A program made the translations under genes and the position numbers. Positions 45,701 through 56,629 of a stretch of DNA of 64,000 bases are shown here, piece by piece; position 1 is the first letter of the stretch; each line of letters starts with the position of its first letter. Source of the DNA: Hemerocallis citrina (lineage: Eukaryota; Streptophyta; Magnoliopsida; Asparagales; Asphodelaceae); the NCBI GenBank assembly GCA_017893485.1, contig CM030368.1, positions 112,920,220-112,984,219 of the forward strand, read 5' to 3'. Under the pieces are notes generated by a model. The model was not told the origin of the DNA, searched no databases, and saw nothing but the letters and a program-made list of their open reading frames with translations.

Positions 45701-46159
45701 TGTATCCTGCATTACTAGTGGTCCGTAACCTGCAATTGACGGGTACTTGTTTTCTCTTTTCCTCTTCACTGCAATTGTTGAATTGCAAATTTTGGACAAC
45801 AGGTTCCATACGGTATTGGTGACATGAAGTATTAGTGCTGGATTTTATTATTATTATTTCTTGTAGTCCCTTGAACAATTGTATTTTAATACTTGGATTT
45901 ATTCTTATATTTGGGCAATGTGACCCAGGATTTCGACTTATTCAGATCATGACTATTTGAGATTAATGTATTTGGTTTCAAGTATTCTTGTTGGTATTTG
46001 GTTCCTATGTGCATGTTGGTTGATACTTTTGCTTCCGACTCTGATGATTCTTGTGAATGTTGTAAAGATTCTTGAACAGCTTATGGATGATGAAAATCAT
46101 AAGCTGGGTTTTTGTCGCGTATCTGTATTCTGTATTCTTTTGGGAAGCGGGGCGTGACA
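42746..46159 (+). repeat. E 3' LTR (~3414 bp)
   Basis: It is collinear with 33372-36791 and ends GGGGCGTGACA. The poly(C) run of the 5' LTR is here an interrupted C6-T-C8 tract (about 43473-43487). The TA-rich stretch upstream of CCCTAAACCC is an expanded (TA)n at about 43184-43201. Confidence 0.92.
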
Positions 46160-46164
46160 TACCT

Positions 46165-46995
46165 GTCACATGATTTCTGAGTACATGGCCCTATAGCAAC
46201 CCACCACTAGATCTAAACGTAACTTGTTTGAATGTAGCAATCATGTGGTAAAAATCTGGGACGCATGAAGTGCTACCAAGATAGAAACAAATACAAGACT
46301 TGATATAACATGACACCTGTTACATGCTTACCTGTACATGCTACTTGATACCTGTTTCATGCTTACCTGGTTACATGATACCTGTTACCTGTCACATGTC
46401 ACATGCACCTGTTATCTTACCGCATTATTTGATTCTGTACATGATTCATGCTAGTTGTTCTATTTTGTTGCCATGTCTATTCCATGCTATGTTTGCTTCC
46501 GCTGTTACTCTATGTTGTTATTCATTTTCTGTACTTTTGCCTGCACTACAAGCGGCCCGTAACTTGCATTGACGGGCATTTTGTTTCTCTTTTCTTTTTC
46601 CTGCAATTTGTTAAATTGCAGATTTTGGTGAGTAGGTGACTTGAGATTCTAGTTGGCTGGCGTTCTTGCTACATTATTTATTTCTCGTTGCTTATCTTGA
46701 ATAATTGTACCTTGTTACATGGATTATTTGTATTGGGCATTTTGTCCCAGACTTGTGTTTTGTTCTAGACATGATTATTTGAAATTCAGTATTCTTGTTT
46801 CTTGTTTCTTGTTTCAAGTAATCTTGTTGACTATATTGATTCAGTTATGCATGCGTGGTTGACTATTTCTCTGGTATCTCTCTTGTTTATACTTGTGCTT
46901 GTTGTAAAGATCCTGACAGCTAATGGATGATGAAAATCATTCGCTGGACTTAGTTACGTATTTCGTATTCTCTTTATTGGGAAGCGGGCATGATA
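46165..46995 (+). repeat. Solo LTR H, right part
   Basis: It continues H after the TSD TACCT with CTGTTACATG-like minisatellite units, the two terminal hairpins (46554-46577 and 46601-46621) and the CTAATGGATGATG block. It ends GGGCATGATA at 46995, followed by TSD GAACC (46996-47000), matching 30354-30358. Confidence 0.88.
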
Positions 46996-47000
46996 GAACC

Positions 47001-48480
47001 ACTTGTATGCAGGTACCAGAGTCCCCGAGGAACCCATCGTGTTTCATAACACGCCAATTAGGGACAAACAGCTTCTTGTGCTCCTCCGTAATAATCGCTT
47101 CTACCATCGCGGTAAGGGGTGGAGCCTCCATTGCAAGAGCAGCACCGAGTGTGAATCACCCAAAGGATGGGGCAGGAGAAGTGAAAGGGGAAGACTCCAA
47201 GTTTACTCCCGAAGAAGCAAGCACATAACCTCTCGCAGCTTTCGCAAATGAAGGCATCGCGACCGCTCTCTTTCTTTTCATCTCCTTGGGGGCTTTGCCG
47301 CTCAACCCTGAACGCTTGGAAATTATTGCCATAAAATCCATAACAACAGCTTCTGCAAAACGAGTCACAAATGGTTAAAATATGAAGTGAATGAAGATAA
47401 GATATCTACAAAAAAAGGGGGAAACAAAAAGAAAATCAAAGCTGCATTTTAGGGTTGATCGGACTGAGACCCCCCCTGAAGAGAAACTCGCCGGTTACAT
47501 TTTTCCAACATAGAGAGGCCGACTTAGAAGTTTCATAACCAACCCATCCTCCTCGGGACTGAAAATAGGTTCGACCTTTGCCCTCCTCGTCACCTCCTCT
47601 CACCACCTTGTAGGAATCACCCACAACTCGCTACTACGAATAAGGAAATATTTGTCTCTACAATACTTGATGGAGTAAGGGTTATCTAGCAGCTTCATAC
47701 CCTGACGAGGTGAGAGATAATATCTATACTCCGACTTGTTCTTCTGATGGATCATGCAAAGTCTTCTAAGAACACTTAGTCCAGGCTCGAACCCTGCCCA
47801 TTGACACTGAAGTACGAAGCCGTTAACTTGCCTCCACATGTTTGGCATATATTGAATTGGACTCAGGGAGTACCACTTTAGAACCTCAGTCACAAATGGC
47901 TGTAGAGGGGGGCGAAGAACTGCAAGAAAGGTGTCGAACCGGAAGAAGCAAGTATCGGGAGAGGTCGGCGAACAAGCTCTAACACCCGGTCCCGGCAAAA
48001 GAAGGTCGAACTTCCTTGGAATCATAATGCACTCTCGAATACGACCTAAATCTTCCTCCGAAAGTATCGATGGTATGTTGTCAACCTCTCAGTTCTCGCA
48101 TGGTATGTTCTCCTCGTATGAAGGTGTCATTCCGTATACCACCCTCAACAAGAGATCGGCCGAATAGTCTCGAACTCCGTCAAGGTTCATCAAAGGGCTT
48201 GCAAGCTTACCTAACTCCCCCACTTCTCTTGTTCTCTCAAAAACTGTTCTACGATAACCGACTCCACTACCACCTTCCCCTTTCCGACCTCGGGGAAAGA
48301 ATCAGTTTCCGATCCCCACCGTGGCTCAAAGGGGAGGTCTCATCCCTCGAAGACACCCTAGATATCTTTGGGAAAATAATAAATATATAAACAAAAAATA
48401 TATGTATTTTACCTTGATGTCATAGCTATGGGCGACAAAGATCACCGAAAAATGCAACGCCTAGCCACGACCGCTAGCCG
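47001..48480 (-). pseudogene. G antisense accessory gene, 5' part (Transposase_28-like)
   Basis: On the minus strand, frame 48025-47600 encodes a domain containing FRFDTFLAVLRPPLQPFV, VLKWYSLSPIQYMPN, WRQVNGFVLQCQWAGFEP and YYLSPRQGMKLL. From memory this resembles the gypsy-type accessory domain Transposase_28. A GT-AG intron-like gap lies near 48412-48366 and another AG acceptor (TTTTGCAG) near 47353. Downstream exonic sequence (47350-47001) is basic, then acidic, and continues into 30353-29846 across H. A frameshift near 47610 and a weak donor suggest decay. It is probably an extra ORF antisense to the Tat element; function is unknown. Confidence 0.65.
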
Positions 48481-48659
48481 AACCGCCCAAGAGAAGAAAA
48501 TACTTTTTTAGAAATGAAATGAAAGAATGAGGAAATGAGGGAGGGGGTTGGAGTATTATAGGGACAAGAGGTGTCGGTTAAGCTTCTTGGGCCCCCAAAT
48601 GGTTGGAAAGGCCCATAAAACTAAGGAGTCCAAACGACCACAAAGACTAAACGAAAAAA
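48481..48659 (-). promoter_or_regulatory. Possible promoter side of the antisense gene of G
   Basis: Read on the minus strand, this spacer has CCTATAATACTCC (about 48561-48549) upstream of a pyrimidine-rich leader and the first coding sequence. It could be the promoter of the antisense gene. Nothing else was seen. Confidence 0.35.
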
Positions 48660-50330
48660 ACTCAAACAGGCGGGAACATCAAACGACTGGTCAACGGTCA
48701 ACGGGACACGTGTCGCCCAGCCGAACCACCTTCAAGGTTCGTTGACAGACTCCCAGAAAACGTGTCCTCAATTGTGAAATCACGTAAATCCCGTTGACTG
48801 GTCAACGGGACATGTGTCGCCCAGGTGAACCATCTTCAACATTCGGTGGTGGCAGGCTCCGAGCAAATGTGCCCACGATCGTGAAATTGCGCAAACCCCG
48901 TTGACCGATCAATGGTCAATAGTCAACGCGAAACGTGTTGCAGCCGAACCACCTTCAACGTTCAGTGGCAATCTCTGAGCAAACATGCCCCCGATCGAGA
49001 AATCATGCAAAATTCGTTGACTAGTCACTATCAATGGTCAACGGGACATGTGTCGTCTAGCCGAACCACCTTCAATGATCGGTGGCAATCTCCGAGCAAA
49101 CGTTCTCCCGATCGTGAAATCACACAAAAATTGTTGACTGGTCAACGTTTAATAGGACACGTGTTGCCCAGCCGAACCACCCATAAACGTTCTGTGTTAG
49201 GCTTTGAGCAAACGTGCCCCCGATCGTGAAATCACGCAAAAGTCATTGACTTATCAATGGTCAATAGTCAACAAGACATGTGCCGCCCAGCCGAACCACC
49301 TTCGACATTCTGTGGTAGGCTTCGAGCAAACGTGCTCCGGATCGTGAAATCACGCAAACCCCATTGACCGATGAACGGTCAACAGGTCAATGGGACATGT
49401 GTTGCCCAGCCAAACCACCTTCAACCTTCAGTGGCATGCTCCGAGAAAACGCGTCCCCGATCGTGAAATCACGCAAAATCGTTGACCAGTCAATTGTCAA
49501 CGGTTAATGGGACACGTGTCGCCCAATCTGAACCACCTTCAACATTCGGTGGCAGTCTCCGAGCAAACGCAAGCCCACTCGTGAAATGACGCAAAATCCT
49601 AGACCAGTCAATGGTCAACAGTCAACGGGACACGTGTCGCCCAGCCGAACCACCTTCAACATCCGGTGGCAGGCTCCGAGCAAATGCGTCCCTAATCGTG
49701 AAATCACACAAAATTGTTGACCGGTCATTGGTCAACGAGACATGTGTCACCCAGCCGAACCATCTTCGACATTCGATGGCAGGCTCCGAGCAAACGTGCC
49801 ATCGATCATGAAATCGCACAAACCCCGTTTACCAGTCAACGGTCAACGGTCAATCAAACACGTTTCGCCCATCCAAACCACCTTTGACGTTTGGTGTAGG
49901 CTCCGAGCAAACTTGCCGCCGATCATGAAATCACGCAAAAATTGTTGAATGGTCAATGGTCAACAGGACACGTGTTGCCCTAGCCGAGCCACCTTCAAAC
50001 ATTCGGTGCAGGCTTCGAGCAAACGTGCTTCTGATCATGAAATCACGCAAAAGTCGTTGACTGATCAACAAGCACGTGTCGCCAAGCCGAACCACCTTCG
50101 ACATTCGATGGCAGGTTCCGAGCAAATGTGCCTCCGATCGTGAAATCACGCAAAACCTGTTGACTGGTCAATGGTCAATGGTCAATAGGATACATGTCCC
50201 CGAGCCGAACAACCTTCGACATTCGGTGGCGGGCTCCGAACAAACATGCCCCCGACATTAAATCACACAAAAATTGTTGACTGGTCAACGGTCAATGGTC
50301 AATGGTCAATGGTCAAAGGGACATGTGTCG
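48660..50330 (+). repeat. Tandem array of ~115-bp units (14 copies) in G 3' UTR
   Basis: Fourteen diverged units occur; CCGAACCACCTTC-like anchors recur at 48718, 48823, 48943, 49063, 49173, 49292, 49410, 49531, 49645, 49757, 49871, 49985, 50086 and 50200. Each has a GTTGACTGGTCAA palindromic block, GGACACGTGTCGCCCAG, CCGAACCACCTTC, GGCTCCGAGCAAACGTG and GATCGTGAAATCACGCAAAA. A fifteenth unit lies at 61995-62110, beyond element D. Short tandem repeats in the 3' UTR are characteristic of Tat/Ogre-like elements. The open frames here are repeat artefacts. Confidence 0.88.
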
Positions 50331-53300
50331 TGTAACATCCTGAATTTTCAATTATAATTAAATCAGAGTTTGTTAGATTTCACGTGTTTTGCGTGTGCAA
50401 ATTTATGTACATTTTTACTCTTAAAAATTATTTATTTTTACAACCATGAACAAGTATCTTTAAATTCTTCTCTTTTTAATTTAAAAAACCTATTTAAATT
50501 CTAGGCCTAATTGTCTAAATCTAGCCCACCCTAATTAAATTAATTATTTTAATTAGAAGCCCATGGACTTTTAGCCCACTAGATTGAACCCACTAATTTA
50601 ATTATCTTTTAATTATCACAACTTGTAAGGTAGACTAGTTTTGTAATCAATTAATTAATTAAACATATACAACTAGTAACTATGGGGCCTTGTGTGGCAC
50701 GTGCATTGCACTAGCACGTGTCTTGGGTGTGCATAGGTTAGGCCAGATGGTGCAGAGAGGAGTGGAGAGATGGAGTAGTGGAGAGGTAGTTTTGAGTTCA
50801 TGGGTAGTTGTTCTAACTCCCTAATTCATCCTAGCCCCTAATCTACAACCATCTAGTTCAATCTTGGCCCTCCATTTCACCTTGAAAAATGTATAAATAC
50901 CCCCCCTTTCTCTTCATGAAATACACTAGAAAGAATTGGTAAAAAGAAAAAAGAAAGAAAGAAACAAGTGTGAGAAAAAGATTAAGAGCAATTGTGAGTA
51001 AAAAAGAGAGAGTTGTATATGTGTGCTCTTGCATTAGAGACCGGCCTAGCATCATCAAGGGGGAGCTCGAGTTCATCAAGTACAAGAAGGAGGAGCGCTT
51101 TGGTGTGGACAAGCAAGGAGGAGAAGGCTTACAACTAGGATGAGACCGTGTGTTCAAGGAGATTTCTAGGAGTTTTCAATTATTTTCTTCAAAAGGTGGG
51201 TGATTTCTCAAGCTTCTAATGTAGATATCATGCTAGGGATTAAATTGATGAAATTGCTAAGAAGAAACTAGTTAATTTGGCCATGTGTTGCTTTAAAAGA
51301 GACTAGTTAGAAATGAAGTGAATGCTTGATGAATTGATTGATAGTTACTATAAATTGTGATTTTTACATTAGAATTATCGTTGCTGCTATGAAAAATATG
51401 TATTTGGAACCATGCTAGATGGAGAATGTGCTTGTAAATGGCGGGTTGGTTAATTGAAATAATTGATTTGTGCTATAATCAATTATTGTGACACTAGTAT
51501 GATGAAAGAGATTATGTTCTAGAAATGTTGTAGAAATAAAAGAAAGCAAGAAAACAAACTTATGTGATAACTGTAGTGCTAAATTTGGTGGAAATCATGG
51601 TTGCATTTAAATGTCGAAATTGTAGACATAAAATATAAACTAAAGAGAAAAATTCATGTTTATATGTCAAAATAATAATTTTAGAGTACTGTTATGTTGC
51701 AAAACTATAATATCAGTAATCTGGAATTTTTCATGAAATAAATTAGAGGAGAAAAGAGTTTAAAAATTTTTGAAATGTGAAATATTAGTAACAAACAGAG
51801 AGTCGAATTAAAAACAATTCAACTCATCTCACATCAGTTAATCACAATGGTCATACTAGTTCACGTGTGCGCCTCAAGAACGTTACTGTTCATCAGCGGA
51901 GACTGTGTGCTTGGTTTGAGTCTCTCCAAAGACTTAAGTTTTTGAAATTTAATTTTTAATCAAAACCGAAACCTAAAGAGTAAGTGTGATTTAAGTTTAC
52001 CTTTAGACAGTTAACCACGGGCTTTCTGGTCTTCGGTGGCGCCCCATGTCGGTTACTGTAGAACGGGGGGGTCTGTTGTGCGTGGGTTCGAATCTGGCTT
52101 CGGCCACTTTTAGAAAAAAATGATTTTTTTAATATTTTATTATTTCTCTTATAGTTTTAAGTATTTTAAAAATTGAGAAAAAATATTGGAAATATTCTAA
52201 AAATGGCTAGACTTCATGAGAATTTTTCTATAGCTCTTTGACTTATTATAATGAGAATTAAAGGCTATTTTTAGAAAAGAACTTGATTCAAATTATTAGA
52301 ATGAAATTTGGATTAATTAATGAAAATAAATATCGCTCTTTTAAAAGAAATTTGAGTAGAGTTTTTTTTTTTAAATGAGATGTGTCGTGGTAAATTTAAG
52401 TGAATGTAATTGGGAGTTTGGCTTAATAAGTGAAAGAATGTTATTATGAAAGTAAAGGAAATTTGTGAAATCTATAATGAATGTGGTAAGCTTGAAAAAT
52501 GAATTCATCATTTTATACATGAAATTTGTGCATGAAAATGAAATGGAAAATCATGATGTATTAGGAAAATTTCTGAGTGTGAATACTCAATTTTTATGAA
52601 CATGAAATGAGATTAAACTTTAGAGTGTAGCTAAGTCCTTATACAGGTATTGAAAAAATTCTTTTGAGACAAAATATTGAAATGAAAGACCAAGTTTGGG
52701 TCGTCATTATTGATTGATGGTTAAGACCGATATAGAGGAAGTGATAACTCTAGGGTATTGATTTTATTCATGATTAAAACAACTAAGGAAAATACACTAG
52801 TGAAGATGTATTGAAAGTAAGAGAAAAACATAAGTATGAGGGCTTCGGACCTACGATGTGAGAGTATTCATAGGTTGCCTACTTGATGAGTTATGTCATG
52901 GCATGGATACTACTCTGGAATTATCGGGACCGTGGCGATGCTTGTGGGGTGTTTGGTAACTATAGGTGGTGCCATCGTTCCATGACGGAGGCTGAATTGT
53001 CCATAAGCTCTACATGATGCGTCCTGTCACAACGTGGGATTCCTCTCCAGGCTGTCTGGACATGGGCTCGTAACTCATAGAACATCTAGGATACTTACTG
53101 CAGTTACCGTAGTAGTTTAAGTCATAGCGAGGGAATTAACCCTACAAGATGAATAACGATTAAGGGCTTGCCATCGGACCTATGTAGTATGGGATGCATA
53201 GAATCTGAACAAGTGCACATTAATGTCATGTAATATAAATAACTGTATTAAGGACTAAGTGCACATTCACACACGACATCAATAGGATAGTCCCCCTTAA

Positions 53301-53617
53301 CTTTGTTTGTGACAAGTGTGTGCTTAAGTAAGAGAAATTGATGTATTATATCCTAGCATCAGTTGTATGCAATTGACGTACCCACAGTTACTATGCAGGA
53401 TAAAATGATTAACAAGACTAAAAAGTGATGGCTGCTTATAAAGAAATGTTCAAGTTGATGTTCAATTCATGTATTATGTTGTAATTTGCTTCCGCTGTGT
53501 AAAATGCAATCATTGTTGTAATAAAAGTTTTTAATTCCTTGTAAAATTGTACAAAGTGAAGTGTAAAGGTCTTGTGGAACTTCGAATTCAGTCTTATTTG
53601 GAATTCGGGGTGTTACA
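50331..53617 (+). repeat. D 5' LTR (3287 bp)
   Basis: It runs from TGTAACATCC to GGGGTGTTACA. CACGTG boxes are at 50698 and 50715, TATAAATA at 50892-50899. An A/G-rich leader, AT-rich body and a B-box-like GGTTCGAATC near 52088 follow. The 3' third (52850-53617) aligns with the LTR of B, including CAGAGTGGTATC at its edge. It lacks the CAGTCGACTG cluster of B. Confidence 0.9.
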
Positions 53618-53620
53618 GAG

Positions 53621-53633
53621 TGGTATCAGAGCC
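53621..53633 (+). other. D primer-binding site (initiator tRNA-Met)
   Basis: TGGTATCAGAGCC starts 3 bp after the LTR end, as in B. Confidence 0.95.
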
Positions 53634-53711
53634 ACGCTTCTAAGTAGTACAAATTTATAAGGAACGACACCCTAGAGCGGACATTATAGTGTGAGTTAGG
53701 TATAGAGATTT

Positions 53712-53732
53712 AAATGTAAGTCACTTACATTT
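53712..53732 (+). promoter_or_regulatory. Leader palindrome of D
   Basis: Arms AAATGTAAGT and ACTTACATTT surround a central C. The arms are identical to those of B (19514-19534), although the surrounding leader has diverged. Confidence 0.7.
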
Positions 53733-53775
53733 GTGTTGCTCTATGATTGATACTTCTTCTTCTCCCTTCCCCAAG

Positions 53776-54168
53776 ATGGCGAACCACCACGACCCAGCGG
53801 GCGATGATGATTGGCACATAATCGAAGAAGACTACTACCCCGGACAAGGAGATCCCGAGGAATATGAAGAGGAATGGTCCGAGTCCCGAGAGATCACTCC
53901 ACCTCCTGACTTATCGGACATTTCATCCGACGAGAAAGAGCCAGATCGGGGAGATCTCATCAAGACCCTTTAGAGTCAAGTGGAGACTCAAAGGGAGAGA
54001 GCAGAGTAGTTGTAGGCGTAGTATGTGAAGTGTAAGGAGAATATTGCAATCCTCAGTCATCGTATTCGGTAACTCGAGAAGACAAAGAACATGTATGATG
54101 TACTAAAGGAAGAAGTCGCTAAACTACGGGAAGAGATTAGGCAAGCCAAGAGAAACCGTAGGGATTAG
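53776..54168 (+). pseudogene. Pre-gag ORF of D
   Basis: ATG at 53776 opens an acidic frame (MANHHDPAGDDDWHII...) of 65 codons ending at TAG 53971-53973. The homologous frame of B ends at the same point. The frame continues to 54168 with coiled-coil residues similar to B (VLKEEVAKLREEI). It has further TAG codons in a LxAxY stretch near 54007-54021 and a TAA near 54071. D has a single PGQ block where B has a duplication. It is dead in its second half; the first half is intact. Confidence 0.65.
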
Positions 54169-54313
54169 AATGTTGTATCTTCTCAATGCTTCTGCTTGAT
54201 GTCAAACGATGTTTTAAATTTGAATGTACAAAGTTTGAATTCAATAAAATGAAAAAAGTTGGTTTAAATTCATATTTTCTACTTCGAATTTAATAGATAT
54301 TTTGAATCAGAGT

Positions 54314-55315
54314 TTGGCTGGAAGAAGATCAAGGAATGGAGAAAGACCCAGTTGTGGACTCGACTGGAAACAGAGTTGGCTAGAGTCTATCAGATTCTCA
54401 ACGCCATTGCCATGAATCAAAACCATAGGGGGATGCTTGCGAATCCAGTTCCTGAGGTGATCAAACTCGTGAAGTTATTCAAGAGGATGAAGCCACCAGT
54501 GTTTGAAGGGAAGTCAGACCCAGATGCAGCTGACAATTGGATTCAGCAAGTCGATACTATCTTAGAAGTCTTGGAAACTCCAGAAGGTAGCAAGGTGAAG
54601 TTGGCTACATTGCAGTTTGAGAAGGATGCGGCTGTGTGGTGGCAGTCGATGAAGCGGACTATGGGAAATGGTGTTGTTGGCTGGGAGGAATTCTTGAAGG
54701 AGTTCCGAGGTCACTATTTTCCATCTAATGTCCAAGAGAAGAAGGCGATGGAGTTCCTGGCGCTGCAGCAGGGAGGCATGTCTGTTAGGGAGTATGAGAC
54801 AAGGTTTACTCAACTTTTGAGATATGCACCAGAACTTGTGATGGACGAGGCGAAGAAAGCTCAGAAGTTCGAGCACGGATTGAGGCCAAGTCTGAGATCA
54901 AGGATGATAGCCCTCGATATCAAAAGGTTTGACAAGTTATTCAAGCGAGCTACAACCACTGAGGCAGATATGGAGCACTTCCATACTGTTCAGAACTGGA
55001 GGAACAATTGGAATGTGGGGAAGAGGCTCGTAATTTCTGGGAAAATCAGAGGGCAGCTGTCGGCTCAAAGGTTCAAACCTATGGGGGCGAACATTGTCAA
55101 TGTGGCTGGGAGACCTGAAAATGGTTGGGTGAGACCTCCTGTGGTGACTTGTTTCAATTGTGGGGAGACAGGTCATTACCGGTCTCATTGCCCTAAGCTG
55201 CGAGATGTCGTCCGTAATGGATCAATGCATCATGTTGGGAAGAAGCCGTACCAGCAGGGGCGAGTATTCTCTTTGACTGAGGCTGATGCTGAGGAAGTGG
55301 ATCACGTCATCACTG
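54314..55315 (+). pseudogene. D gag
   Basis: The ATG position of B is TTG here (54314), and an early indel shifts the frame. From 54352 Gag is open: PPVFEGKSDPDAADNWIQQVD, DAAVWWQSMKRTMG, HYFPSNVQEKKAMEFLALQQGGM, KFEHGLRPSLRSRM. An intact CCHC zinc knuckle CFNCGETGHYRSHC is at 55150-55191. The frame reaches a GT donor at 55316; unspliced, it stops at TAG 55333-55335. The body of gag is thus open while its start is lost. Confidence 0.85.
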
Positions 55316-55410
55316 GTACGAGGGAGGATGTTTAGAAGTTTTTCTGTTGTTCTCTTTTCCCTGCTTTATTTAGTAAAACTGTTATGTAACAAGAGTGTGT
55401 TATGTAATAG
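55316..55410 (+). other. Putative GT-AG intron at the D gag/protease boundary
   Basis: The 95-nt segment starts GTACGAGG, has an in-frame TAG at 55333-55335 and a T-rich middle, and ends TATGTAATAG. The phase-1 junction matches that of B (21131-21220). Donor and acceptor flanks are conserved while the interior differs. Confidence 0.62.
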
Positions 55411-56629
55411 GAGAACTTTATTTGAATGGAAAGAAAGCTGTTGTTTTGTTCGATACTGGATCCTCTCATACTTTTATATCACCTAAATTGCTAAAGTCCT
55501 GGGAGTCGAACCGAAGATCTTTACAGGCAAGGTCTTAGCAGTAGCTACTCCATCAGAAGAGACTTTAACCACTGACCAGTATTATGCGGACTGCGAGATC
55601 GTGATTGGAGACAGAATTCTTGGGATTGATCTGATCGAGATGAATATCCTGGGGATCGATGTTATCATTGGCATTGATTGAATGTCGGTGTACAGTGCGA
55701 ACATCGAGTGTAAGACCAAGGTAGTAACAATGAAGGCTCTAGGGGGTCCTGATGTCACTTTCCAAGGGAAGAAGAGATGTTCAGATTTGGTGGCAGCTAT
55801 CAGCAAGAAGAAAGTTCTTGTGGAGGTGCAGCAAATTCCAGTGGTTCCGGATTACCCGACTGTATTCTTGGAAGATTTGCCTGCGTTACTGCCGCATCGT
55901 GATGTAGAGTTCAGTATCACTGTTCAGCCAGGAAGTGCATCCATTTCCAAGGCACCGTATAGGATGGCGCCCGTGGAACAGAATGAGATTAAACGGCAGA
56001 TTAACGAACTAATGGAGAAAGGCTTTATTCAACTGAGTGCGTCACCTGGGGAGCACCAGTGTTGTTGGTAAAGAAGAAGGATGGTCGATGAGAATGTGCA
56101 TCGATTACCGAGAGCTGAATAAGGTCACTGTTCAGAATAAATATCCTTTTCCTCGGATTCATGACCTGTTCGATTATCTACAAGGAGCAGCTGTTTTCTC
56201 CAAAATAGATCTTCGATCGGGATACCATCAGGTTCGAGTGAAGACTGAAGATGTGCATAAGACTGCATTCAGAACTCGGCATGGGCATTAAGAATTCTTT
56301 GTTATGCCATTTGGAGTGACGAATGCACCTGTAATCTTTATGGACATGATGAACAGAGTTCTGATGCCGTTTATTGATTCTTCTGTCGTAATGTTTATCG
56401 ACGATATTCTTGTGTACTCCAAGTCGGAGGAGGAGCACACTAAGCATCTGGCTGAAGTTCTGAAGAAACTTCAAGAGCATGAGTTGTATGCCAAGTTATC
56501 CAAGTGTGATTTCTGAAAATCTGAAGTGGCATTTCTAGGTCACATCTTTTCTAAGGAGAGAGTGGCAATTGATCCTTAGAAGATAGAAGCAGTGAAGGAT
56601 TGGGCAAGGCCTACTACAGTGAAGGAAAT

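Larger units (their letters stand above)
33372..46159 (+). mobile_element. Chromovirus E, complete but decayed, inserted in solo LTR H
   Basis: Exact 5-bp TSD TACCT flanks it (33367-33371 and 46160-46164). It has 5' LTR 33372-36791, PBS, leader hairpin, gag, putative intron, pol with chromodomain, polypurine tract and 3' LTR 42746-46159. Pol carries many stops and frameshifts, and a hAT element at 40505-41523. The LTRs differ more than those of B, so E is older. The C-terminal chromodomain, iMet PBS and ~3.4-kb LTRs indicate a Tekay/Del-like chromovirus. Confidence 0.93.

Noticed and set aside
48660..50330. CRISPR-like regular repeats
   Set aside because: Units are ~115 bp, diverged over their whole length with no constant repeat/variable spacer pattern, and the context is a plant retrotransposon.
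52020..52110. tRNA gene in the D LTR (GGTTCGAATC)
   Set aside because: No matching acceptor stem, D arm or anticodon arm can be placed around the B-box-like string.
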